Below the pieces are notes generated by a model, which was given only the letters and a program-made list of their open reading frames with translations, was not told the DNA's origin and did not search any database. A program made the position numbers and the translations under genes. A stretch of 64,000 nt of DNA, taken from the NCBI GenBank assembly GCA_035235625.1, contig CP141149.1, positions 4,526,893 to 4,590,892 on the forward strand. The letters run 5' to 3'. Source of the DNA: Saururus chinensis. Its lineage: Eukaryota; Streptophyta; Magnoliopsida; Piperales; Saururaceae. Of this stretch, positions 12,985 through 23,645 are shown piece after piece (the stretch's first letter is position 1; each line of letters opens with the position of its first letter).

Positions 12985-13334
12985 TCAAAGCCTCTTGCCG
13001 AAATGTAAAAAAATGCAAGGATGTAAATTTAGTTCTTCATTCCCGTTCATAATTGGTTACAGTGTCCTTGCCTTCAGATGCTCTGCCATCATCACAGCTG
13101 GTAATCACCTGATGCCCATGAAACCCAAATATAAGCTCAACACAAGTTTGTCGCAGCCCAACTTCTTTTGCCCATTTTTTAACTCTTCCTTCGTTAGATA
13201 CCATGTCCTCGTAAATCTTGGTCTATTGTGTCCCCTTCTTTACCGTGTACTTGTGACCCTTGTCCGCGGTAATAGTCTCACCTGCAATTCCCTCACATGC
13301 TGCTAATTCTTCCAATTGAGTTTCTTCCTCATTA
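12985..13334 (-). pseudogene. Unidentified decayed coding stretch (about 110 codons)
   Basis: On the minus strand one frame runs from about 13,334 to about 13,020 with a single in-frame TAG near 13,220. It gives a charged, protein-like sequence (KKWAKEVGLRQTCVELIF, then FGFHGHQVITSCDDG) ending in TGA. Upstream the frame is lost at once, so this is a fragment. The plus-strand frame over the same bases is Leu/Phe/Ser-rich and looks like its antisense shadow. I do not recognise the family. It could be a host gene piece or part of a transposon protein. Confidence 0.35.
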
Positions 13335-13639
13335 ACCACCTTTTTCCCGTTACTCCTCTATGGCATATGTGACTGTTTCCCATCAAGACTATATGTGCCC
13401 AATTTGGGAAACCTAAGTTCCTTTCTCTCCTAAGGAGCTATATACTTTTAGATCGATCTGAACTTTGGAGCATGAGAGTCAAGAATTAGTTTTCTTCCAG
13501 TGTGTGCTGGCTCTTTTGTTCCCATCGGTTTCCTTCCCCTTGCTTTTGTATCTCTTGATCATTTTTTCCCCCACTTTTATCTTCTTTATCATCTTTTTGA
13601 ATAAAATTTAGGGACTATTTAGATATAAATTATTGGTTA

Positions 13640-13800
13640 TAACAAATTTTAATTTATCTTAATTTAATTAGTTAAATTATATATTTCAGCCTATCCTAAA
13701 TAAAGCATATAAAATTTAATAATTTTATTTAAATTTTCTGCTTTGATCTCCTTTTTTCCCTTTTTCTTATTTTCTCTACGTAGATCCTCTTCAGTTTACA
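13640..13800 (+). repeat. Left copy of a diverged direct repeat flanking a GC-rich block
   Basis: The AT-rich, then pyrimidine-rich stretch around 13,673-13,800 (TTATATATTTCAGCCTATCC ... GTAGATCCTCTTCAG) resembles 15,273-15,380 (TTATATGCTTCAATCTATTC ... GTAGATCCTCTTTAC) in the same order and orientation. The two copies differ at many positions. Confidence 0.45.
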
Positions 13801-13849
13801 CCCCTCCCCCCCATTAATAGCTTAGGGCTATTCTGCTCCCTGGTACCTA

Positions 13850-15110
13850 CCCAACCCCCTTCCGCCCGTGAGATAGTCATGATAAAAGAGCCCGCTACAT
13901 CTACCAACCCCGATGCCCAATCTCACACGACTGCAGAATCTTCGTCTCTTATGATATACCCGTTTCAGACACTTCCCCCGCCCGCCTCCACGCTCACACA
14001 GGAGTTAAGTAAAATCAGACGTTCAAGAGGTTACCGAATGTGAAGACAGCCATTCATGTCTCTCGCGATGAGCACAGCAACCGTTGTAACGGCCTTGGGA
14101 ACTCAATTTCTTCGCTAGTGGATATCATTCCTAGGCTTGAGACCCGTTCACCGGTACCATCCGAGACTTCAGCCTCCACGGCACCCACCACCCCTTCGCC
14201 GATCGATTCTGCAGGCTCTGCTTCGATTCCACCGGCGTCGTTCCCGACCCCAGTCGCCGCCCATTTCTCTATGGTCCAGATCCGGCATCTGCGCCCTTGG
14301 TCTCGGCCCGCATTGCCTCCTCTGCTCCAGATCTGATGGCTGTGGCTCTGTTTCCGCACAAATCTGCCCCTTTTGTCTCGGATCCAGTAGTAGCTCAACC
14401 CTCACCGGCCAAGTCTCCGCCTTTGCCCTCCCATCTGATCCGCCAGAGTCCTGTAGTGCTCCGCCTGTCGACAGCTCGCCTCCTACACCGCGGTTTCCGC
14501 CGCCTATGTCCTCCGTCGGTCTGTTATCAGCCACCCAGCCCACTCCCCTGTCCATCTATCAGTCGTCTACTTCGATTACAGGTCCAACGACCGCTCCACC
14601 GCACCGTCCATTTCAGCTGTCGCCGTCGCCGCCGCACCTAGGATTTTGGCCAAATCCGCCTCGTCTGTGGCCGATCCCGCCGCCGCGCCTTGGTTTTGGC
14701 CAGATCTGCCTCGTCTGTGGCCAATCCTACTGCCGAGCCAAGGATTCTGGCCGGATCCAGCTCATCCGCGCCCAACCACGTCGGAATCGCTCTGTCCCCC
14801 CCCCCTCCCTTTTTTCCGCCTTCGAACCGTCCACCGTCTATCTCTACTCATCCGTCCTCCGCGACACCGACCATCCCCCAGGCCATGGTCACCTCCCGAT
14901 CGCCCCTTCCGCCCCTCATTTCACAGCCGTCGGTCGCCTCCATCCCGCTCTTGGTTCGCTCTGCCGCCCTAATGGATTCCGGTCCGGTCACCGATGATCC
15001 ACCAGCTTCATGCAATTTTAGAACGCCCGATGTGTTATTTTCGAAGTTCTTATTGCTCGGCGGCACCGCTCTTCATAAAATACTAATTGGATTTAGAAGA
15101 ATAAGTTCCG
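13850..15110. other. GC-rich block with overlapping open frames, identity unknown
   Basis: GC rises sharply here between AT-rich flanks, and all frames open up, giving Pro/Ser/Arg-rich translations on both strands. That pattern is expected of GC-rich DNA and does not prove coding. Around 14,641-14,760 a ~50-bp unit repeats about three times (TTTTGGCCAAATCCGCC, then CTCGTCTGTGGCC). In the plus strand it would encode SASSVADP / SASSVANP / SSSAP, separated by small indels. This could be the 5' region of a non-LTR element, a captured gene start, or a decayed island. Nothing downstream continues it. Confidence 0.35.
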
Positions 15111-15235
15111 CGATATTTTAATTGGTCTCCTTGAATAGTTATATGTTTACTTTAATTAGAATTTTAGTTATATTATTTAATTTACCTTTTTTAAATAGTT
15201 TATTTTTTATATTAATTAAGATTAGTTTTGTTTAC

Positions 15236-15380
15236 CTTTTTTATTAAAATTATTAATTTATTTTTAAAAAAATTATATGCTTCAATCTATTCTAAGTAGA
15301 GAATACAAAATATTTTACTTTAAACTCCTTTTCCTTATTTCTTTATTTTTTGTGTGTAGATCCTCTTTACCTACACCAAA
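15236..15380 (+). repeat. Right copy of the diverged direct repeat flanking the GC-rich block
   Basis: Partner of 13,640-13,800; both end in GTAGATCCTCTT followed by A/T and ACACC. The pair may be remnants of terminal repeats or a local duplication. Identity is too low by eye to choose. Confidence 0.45.
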
Positions 15381-16508
15381 GCCAACATATCTTGCTATAG
15401 ATCAAGCTCATAAATACCATCAAGGAAGCTGGCAATATTGAGGTAAAATCTTTGTATGGAGGTAAAGTTTTTGTACGGAGTATGCAAGATGAAGGTAGGT
15501 GGCTCAGCCATATTTATGGTTGGTAATGGTGAGTGAGCAATAGTTAATACAATGACGTCAAGAATGTTAAATTATGAGATAAAAACTCTAGGGAAAGCGA
15601 TTTAACATTTTTGTTGACTGACTTCTATTTTTGTGCGCTCCTTGTAAGAACTTCAATTCCCATTATAATGTTAGAAAGTAGATGATTTTTCTTTTTTGCT
15701 GCAGCCATGGAAGTTATAATTTTTTCTCTAATTTGCTCGTGATCTCGTACTCACGGTTTTAATACTCCTTTCTCACTCCAAAAACTCCTTGAGTCAACTT
15801 AGTTCCTTTACAAACTGAGTAAATTAAACTTATATTTTTAATTAACCATGACTCTTTTGTTGACTCAATTGATGTCTTAGACAACTCGAGACACTTATGC
15901 CTCGGTCAACTCTATTAACTCTTTATTCTCTATATTATTATTTTTATTTAAAATTTACTTATTTATACCTCATAAATAGAATCTAACATAAATTTATGAT
16001 AACTATTAGCTCTTTTACTAAAACTAATGCTACAATTAAGATGTTTTATTTATTATTTTGTTAGTAACTCAATGAAGGAGATCAAAAGGCATTCTCCACG
16101 GGTTATTTAATCTATCCATTAATTAAAGTAATTTTTTGAGAAACTACATATATAAACATCTTTTCACATGTTATCATTTTGCATAGTAAATGAAAATATT
16201 TAGATAACATTTAAACCTTAAAGTTTACAATTAGATATTTGTTATATTTCAAATATTTACACTAGGAGGAATAAACTATAATGTATATCATGTCTATATC
16301 CATTCTATGAGTTATTGTGAATTATTTTCTAGACGAAATTTTAGATCTAAAATATTTGATCTCGTGACTACGCAAAAGGAAGATTTGTTTGAATATATCT
16401 TCATGTTAAAGAAATAGATTATATTATCATCTTATTACCCAACATTTTTTTAGCTTACTAGGAAGTCTTTTTTGTTTACTAAGACTAAATATTTGATATT
16501 ATTGATTG
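15381..16508. other. AT-rich intergenic DNA, nothing recognised
   Basis: No frame or repeat with a recognisable identity. It ends at the left terminus of the second CACTA element. Confidence 0.5.
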
Positions 16509-16524
16509 CACTACAACAAAATAT

Positions 16525-17030
16525 ACTATAAGTAATGCTTTTATTATCGACGCAACAAAAAGAATCGCTAATAATTACTACTTGCGACACATAGATATGC
16601 ATCACAAAAAAATTAACTATTAGCAACGTTTTTTATTAAGTGTCCCTAATAGTAACTATTAGCGACGCTTAATAAAAAGTGTTGCTAATAAAACAACTAT
16701 TAGCGACGCTTCATTAAATAGTGTCACTAATGATTGCACTATTAGCGACATTTTATGAAACCATCACTAAAATTTATATATTTTAAATAGAAAATTAAAA
16801 CTATTAACGACGATATTTTCCAAGCGTCGTTAATAGTACTAATAATAGTGACACTTTTATAAAAACATCGCTAATAATTGCGCTAATAGCGACACTTCAA
16901 TAAATAAGTCACAAATAAAATAAATTTATTTTTTAAAAAATAATAATATTATTAGCAATGCTATATTAAAAGTGGGGCTAATATTACTACTATTAGCGAT
17001 GCTTTTAAGCAAGTGTTGCTAATCGGTTTT
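16525..17030. repeat. CACTA subterminal repeat array
   Basis: At least ten copies, in both orientations, of a 12-14 bp motif around TTAGCGACGCTT (examples near 16,660, 16,700 and 16,990). They are often paired as dyads around 10-15 bp of AT-rich DNA. In CACTA elements such repeats bind the TNPA-like regulator; that role is known for En/Spm and inferred here. Confidence 0.75.
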
Positions 17031-18625
17031 TATTTTGTTTTATTTTATATTTATTATTTCAATATAAAATAGGGTAGAGAAAGAAATATGACATAGAGAG
17101 AAGACAAAAGAGGAGAGAAAGAAAGAAGAGAGAGAGGAGGGAGACAATAGAGAGAGAGAGGAGAGGAGAGAGAGGGAGAGAGAAGAGAGAGTGGAGAGAG
17201 AGAGAGGAGAGAGAGTTAGCGGCTATAGAGAGTGTAGAGAGAGAGGAGAGGGAGATGAATATAAATTTTATTTTAAATTTTTTTTATAAAATATTATATT
17301 TTAAAAATAATATAAAAGATATAAAAAAATTATTAACGACACATAGAAATATGCATCACTAATACACTAGGTAGTAGCGACGCATACTTTTATGCATCGC
17401 TACTGCCTAGTATATGAGCGACACATATTTCTATGTGTCGCTGATAATTTTTTAAAATTTTTTTTAATATTTTTAAAATATAATTATAAAAATTAAAAAT
17501 TAAAATTAAAAGAGAGAGAAAGGAGGGGGCGAAAGAGAGAGAGTGAAGAGATAGAGACCAAGAAAGGTGATAGATAGAGAGGGAGAGATGAGAGAGAAAG
17601 AGGAGAGATGGTTGAGAGAGAGGGAGAGAGAAGATGAGAGAGAGAGTAAAGAGAGAAGGAGATAGAGAATGAGAGGCTAGAAAGAGAGAAGAGAGAGGGG
17701 CTAGAAAGAGAGTGTGTAGAGAGAGGGGAGAGGGAGAGTGAAGAGAGAAAGAGAGAGAAGAGAGATGGTAGATAAAGAGGGAGTGTGACACCCCGTGTTC
17801 CAATTACGCTTAACCTAAGAGGGTTAGGGGTAATTATATAGTTTTAATTAAATTTTTAGGGGTTTCAAAGGATGAAATTCTCGTATCTGGTTTAAACTCG
17901 AAGTAACGAGCGTAATGAATCAAAAAATACGCAAAACAGAGGTCGGGAACGAAAGTTACAATCTCAGGAAGCATGCCCCATGAGCGGGACTCACTTTAAA
18001 AGTGTAAAATAACCTACCCAAATGGAGTCTTAGTTTTGAATGGCTCATCAACACGTATGTTATAAAAATGACACGTATCATACACGCCTCAAATGCGTGT
18101 CACTTCTTGTTCCCTATTTAAACCCTAATCTTGGTTCGTTCTCTTACGGCTTTCCTTCATGTTCTCCCTTCAATTTCAGTTCTCCTCAAGTTCTTTGCAT
18201 GGAGGAGAAACTTGTTTCTGCCTTCAATTTTCGGCGTTTTTCAAATCTCGACGCCTTCAACTACCATTCCTCTATCCCTCCGGCCTCCTGCTGCTGAAAT
18301 CTGGATTGTAAGCTCCACACGCACCCCTTCAAGCTTGTTAATCCATTGCAAAAAGTTCCAAATTTTACCTCCCAACTGGGAGCCAAACCGTGGCTGCAGA
18401 AACCCGGCTAAGGTGGAAAGAGCTCTAGAAGTGTTTGAGAGGCATGCATCTGATCTTGAAGTCCATTTGGGGCAGCTGGATTTGGATTTTTTCGCTCATT
18501 TTGTGGTGAGAGTAATAGTCTATGAGCGAGCACCAGATTTCAGCTTTGCATTTATCACTTGGGTTAGGAAAATGCAAACCATTTTCATCCCATAACTTCA
18601 TGGTCAATAATTTGCTTCTAACTCC

Positions 18626-19415
18626 ATGCAGCTTGAAGAGTCTGTCAAGAGACTCCCAGAAACGCTTAATGGAGCAAGAGGGTCATGTCGTAGTTCTAGA
18701 AATTATAGCTTAATCAAGGTGCTCAATGATCTGAACCACTTTGATTTTGCCATTTTTGTGATAGAGGAGGCAACAAGGAGGACCTCTTACTACAACATTC
18801 TGATTGCAGTTAAATGCAAGATGGGCAGCTTTGAAGAAGCCCTGAAGTTGTTTGATGAAATGAGGAACTATGGTTGTGACCCAAATGTGAAATCCTATAA
18901 CTACTTATTGGGTAGTCTTTGTAAGAGAGGATGTATGGCTGAAGCCTGTGAATTTCTGGAAACAATGGAAGGTTTGGCTGTCTACCTGATGCAATTATAT
19001 TTGAAGTCTTTGCTGTTCATGCTTGTAGGCTAGGGAAGATTGAATATGCTTTAGATTTATTGTATCATATTCTATTGGAGGGAATTCAGCCTTGACTAAC
19101 GACCCATTCAGCTTTTATTAAGGGCTATTTTTGGTTTGGGAGGCTTGTACATGCATATGTCGTTGATATGAGTGAGTGGGATAGATACTCTAGGTGCATG
19201 AATTACAGTTCGCTTGCAAGACTTTTCTATAAATTAGGAAGGTTGGAGGAAGTGCAAAGGTTCTCGTAGAAATGATTGACAAAGGCCTTAAGCCCAATTT
19301 TCTTGTCTATGCCGACATCAAAAAGGATTTCTACATAAGGGATAAAGGAAATTTGGTTGTGGATTTGCCGGGAAGGTATTTGAAGTTCTGGCAAATCGGA
19401 AGTAATGAAAAATAA
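18626..19415 (+). pseudogene. Pentatricopeptide repeat (PPR) protein pseudogene fragment
   Basis: The plus strand encodes recognisable tandem PPR motifs of about 35 residues: SYYNILIAVKCKMGSFEEAL, then KLFDEMRNYGCDPNVKSYNY, LLGSLCKRGCMAEACEFLE, LPDAIIFEVFAVHACRLGK, IEYALDLLYHILLEGIQP. The tail KGLKPNFLVYADIKKD runs to TAA at 19,413-19,415. It is broken by a frameshift near 18,975, an in-frame TGA at 19,093-19,095 and at least one more shift between 19,130 and 19,270. PPR proteins bind organellar RNA in mitochondria or plastids. An upstream frame (18,131-18,595) is Ser/Pro-rich and might derive from a targeting region, but that is not certain. The copy sits inside the family C LTR in the same orientation as its TATA-like box, so it is probably captured or retroposed. 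Confidence 0.75.
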
Positions 19416-20028
19416 TTACTCTATGTTCACCAATACAAAGAATGGCAAAAGAACTCTCCAGAGCTAGAGGAGATTGTGCCGCCATCTCTGGACCTGATAG
19501 GGAGGACGCTATAAGAAAACAAGTAATATCGAATATTGCGACTTTTGGAACTACATGGGAGTAAGCATTTCTGACTTCCCGATTTTATTTTATTTATATG
19601 TATATATATCTAAATTAGTAATATTATATTAATTAAGGTGTATGATTATATGATTACATGTGTTACTTAAGATATATACTATGCTTTGATATGATGTATT
19701 TTGATATGCACTGATCTGATATGATCCAATCTACTCTTATGTATATTTTGTTCCGCTCTATAATAGAGTGGCGTGTGTGATTCTGCTAGGGTTTTGATTC
19801 TATTGATTTGCTGGCTTCTATTTGACTCAAATAATTTATAAGATTTCCATCTAACTCCGAATGATTATTTGAATATAAGCATATACATATTTTAACGTAT
19901 ATGATTTTGTAATGCTTGATGTAGAAATAGTCGTTAAGAAGAACTACGTTCGGATCCGATCGTATTGGAGTAATGTCAAAGATGCTATCCAATACGTACG
20001 TAGGCAACCAAAGGTACAATAGCGTTGG

Positions 20029-23000
20029 TGTCACGCGCCGGCGATGCCCGACCCGAGCCGAACCCGGTCCAATGGCCGATCAAGCACACGGGGGCGACGA
20101 AGTAAAATTGAGAAATGATTATAGCGGAAGACTTAATCCCTAACCACGGGCAATTAACAGAAATACGGAGTACGCACATTCCACTTTGAGCAAGAGTAAA
20201 TAAAATGGAAAGAAAGAGTTGTTTATCACAAAGTAAACAACAATCTCAAACCCACAAGCTTAATTTAAGTAAAGCCCACACCGGCTTAAAATAAGACTTA
20301 AGCAAACATAACTGTAACATGTGACATAAATCCAAAACAAAGAACCCTACACAAAGGTTCTAACATAAAGCATGAAACAAAAGAAGGTAAGTCACACAAC
20401 GATCTCCATGATCATATCCAAGCCACCTCCGACCTTTCCTCAAAGAGGAGATCCTGTCTAACTACGTGTCGCACCACGTAGCCCCAAATCAAAACACAAA
20501 AGAGGGGTGAGTTTAACAAACTCAGCAATGGTTTTAATATCACTATCAACATCGAAAGCACGATAGCATAGTAATAAGATCATTCAGATCAAAGATTTAC
20601 ATGGTGCATCATTTTCTGATCACACATACATATCACCTAACACAGCATTATAGTGCATAATTTAACCATGCATGGATATATCTCTAACATACATATTCTC
20701 ACATGCATTATATCAAATCAAATTACATGGATGTATCTCTAACATACATATTCCCACATGCATTATATCAAATCAAATTGCATGGATGTATCTCTAACAT
20801 ACATATTCCCACATGCATTATATCAAATCAAATTGCATGGATGTTCTCTAACATACATATTCCCACATGCATTATATCAAATCAAACTGCATGGATCTAT
20901 CTCTAACATACATATTCCCACATGTATTATATCATCACAACCTCCATCAAGGAGTAATCACACAATAATGTCACACAGACGGGAGCATAGACGAGGCCAC
21001 GAAGGCGTATCATGATCCAAAATTCTACACAATAATTAAAGAAAGATCGGGGTTGTCAATTCTTAATGTTGCTCGCCCTGGACGATCCTGGCCAAGGATG
21101 TCCCATTCTCACATAGAGAATCTAGAGCAGGAGTGTTCGCCCAGGGACATCTCCTGCGGAGGGAAGAGCCTGAGTTCTCACATAGAGAACCCTAGAACAC
21201 GTGGTAGCGGGGTGCACACAGCATACCACACTAGATTCTCAGGGTCCAGATGACACACATAATAATATTCTCACAATCCGCAAGACAAGTACACAACTCG
21301 TCCCCACATCATTCCATTTAACTAGACTCAACCCGGGGAGTGCACTCATTCCACACAGAAACTCAAATCAAAATATTTCCTTTCGGACCAATCAACTTGC
21401 GATTAATCCACGACCGATCAATTCAGCACACAATTCCATCACATTGCATCCAATCGGTCAAATTCGATTAATCACGATGAAGCCTCAATTGGAAATCCAT
21501 TTTCATGAATGCATGCAGCATGGTACATACGTGGGCAAAGCATACATGAATCCTAATCCATGATAAGTGCTCTCATCAGCCCCTAATGCATCATTGATAA
21601 TCACAATATCAAGCTTCAACATCATCATTTAACCCCACATGTGTGTGTACCTAGTAGAAGCATTTCACATAATGCATGCCAACATGCTTGAAATTAAACT
21701 CACTTTCACACTACACATGTGAATTTCCATCTAAATATGAATTCCAGCGGAAATCATAGGAGAAGAATTGTTGAAATCATATCTCAATTCAAAACTCAAC
21801 CACAAAGGCTAAATACATATAACATCACTCATTTCATCATTGAGTCATGGCATTCACCAACATCCACACACAACTAACCACAATCTATCATGACAAATCA
21901 GTCCAATAATAGGTTGTAGTCCTGCTGAAAGTATGCTTAACCAAAGGGAATCAACCATTCATAATTTCAAGATAACGATTCCAACATCATGCTACAAAAC
22001 ATAAGTCATTCCACAAATTTCCAAGCAATATCTCGATTCCATAACCTCAATAACATGCATTCCAGTAGCATAACATAGCTTAAAACACACCACATTTATA
22101 TGAAATTAGCAAGCTAAAGTAGAATCATCAAAATAAACATCATATGCACAACATACAAATTACTGTGTAGCCGATTAAATGCCCTTCAGGCCGTTCGATC
22201 GGTTACACCCAAAATTTGAAATTTACAGTTTCGTCGTTCGAACACCTAGCAGGCCGTTCTATCGGCTGAACTGGAAAAGTGTCGTTCCGGCTGTGTTGCC
22301 GTTCGAACGCCCTGCAGGGCCGATCGAACGCCAACAAGGTAGAACTGGTCATCTTCTTCCTTTCGCAAATCCAAACTGAAATATCATTGATAACACTTCA
22401 ACTCCACATCTAACACCCTAATCATCATCAAAAGTCCTTCTTAACTTCCAGAACATCAAACCATACCATAATAATGCAAAACCCTAAGAAATCGGGATTA
22501 AATAATTCTATTTTCTAATCTTACCATTAACACACTAAATCATGCAAACTCCATTCAAAATAAGCCAAAAATGAAGAGCTTTACCATGGATAAACAGAGA
22601 TTTCAAAAACCCATTACCTCAGCACTTGATTAAGCTCGGATTGAAGAGTCACCCTTCTTTAAATCCTTGAAAATACAATGAGTTTGAATTAAACACCATT
22701 AGAAATTGATTTACCCAAGAAATCCCTAATTAAATCTTAGATCTAGGGCTTGTTGGTAGTAAAAATCGAATTTTGAATGTTAGGGTTTGTAGTAAAACAC
22801 AAATCAGTAGTTTTCAATGTCCAAAAACGAATTGAAACAAGGGAAAAATGGTAGATTTGGAAGAAATTAAGAAGAAAGCTAAGGATTAGTGCTTAATTAG
22901 AGTAAGCTTACCTTAATCGGCTTCTAATTCAGGCCTAAATGGGGATTAGTCCAGCTTCCTTCCTTAGCCTATTCCCAAAAATAGAAATGGCTCTGGTTTG

Positions 23001-23422
23001 CCCTTTTATAGTAAGGGTTGGGGTATGCATGGGTAAGTTTTGGGGTGTAAATAGGAAAAGTAGGCTAAAAGTGGGTATTTTACAAATTTAAGCACTAATT
23101 AAGCCTAATAAAATTCTAAAAAATTTTGTATAACCTTAGGTAGATGTCTAGGTTCATTTGACACAAAAATAAAAATTTCGACGGTGGGGTCCACGGGGTC
23201 CCGTCAAAACCATAATTTTTGGAAAAATAGTAAAAATCCCAAAAAATCACAGTTATTTTGAAATCACTTAAAACCACTAATATTGAGGTTTATTTTGGTT
23301 AAAACCATCACAAACACTATTTATTTACGAAATCACCGAATAAGATCAGAAAACACGTTAATCTCACGATAACCAATAATTAAAGAAAACCAAAAACTGG
23401 TTTAGAGATGAGGGTCCTTACA
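20029..23422 (-). mobile_element. Solo LTR, family A, copy 1 (3,394 bp)
   Basis: Plus-strand ends are TGTCACGCGCCGGCG and GAGGGTCCTTACA. A perfect 5-bp duplication GTTGG flanks it (20,024-20,028 and 23,423-23,427). The sense strand is probably minus: CTATAAAAGGG, a good TATA box, lies on the minus strand at 23,001-23,011, with U3 to its right. It is closely related over its whole length to 49,241-52,664. No second LTR or internal domain adjoins it, so it looks like a solo LTR left by recombination. An intact duplication suggests fairly recent insertion. Confidence 0.85.
20672..20930. repeat. 55-bp tandem repeat inside LTR A copy 1
   Basis: About 4.5 units, phased on TATCTCTAACATACATATTC at 20,679, 20,734, 20,789, about 20,844 and 20,898. 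The open plus-strand frames over it (HALYQIKLHG repeats) are a by-product of the period. The same array has a 56-bp period in copy 2. Confidence 0.9.
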
Positions 23423-23645
23423 GTTGGCCCCATTGAAATTAGTTATAAAATTAGGTTTGTTCTAATTTACGTGCAATGGAACGCTATAGCTTCGTAGTTC
23501 ATAGAAGAACGTTATGACTCTCGCACTCAGAGTTCGTCGCTCTTGGTCGGTCTCGTTTTAATTTTTTTATTTTTTTAATATACTCCAAATTTTGTCTTCT
23601 GAATAATCCCCGGTCCGGGTTTGTTTTCCGGGTTGAGGTGTTACA

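Larger units (their letters stand above)
17784..23645 (+). mobile_element. Solo LTR, family C, carrying a PPR gene fragment and a nested solo LTR
   Basis: It begins TGTGACACCCCGTG and ends GGGTTGAGGTGTTACA. The ends are TG...CA, inside (GA)n DNA, with GGGAG before and GGGGG after (4 of 5 match). A TATA-like CTATTTAAA lies at 18,114-18,122 on the plus strand. Removing the nested LTR at 20,029-23,422 leaves about 2.46 kb. About 0.8 kb of that is PPR sequence, unusual content for an LTR. No gag-pol is attached. Assignment to Ty3/gypsy (Tekay/Del-like) rests on terminus style alone. Confidence 0.65.

Noticed and set aside
12995-13306. 103-codon plus-strand frame
   Set aside because: Antisense of a more protein-like minus-strand frame; Cys/Leu/Phe/Ser-rich with no resemblance to any family.
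14137-14997. A 286-codon plus-strand frame in the GC-rich block
   Set aside because: Several other frames are open over the same bases on both strands. The composition is Pro/Ser/Arg low complexity with no domain. Kept only as a GC-rich block.
20703-21015. Plus-strand frame with repeated HALYQIKLHG
   Set aside because: By-product of the 55-bp tandem repeat in an LTR.
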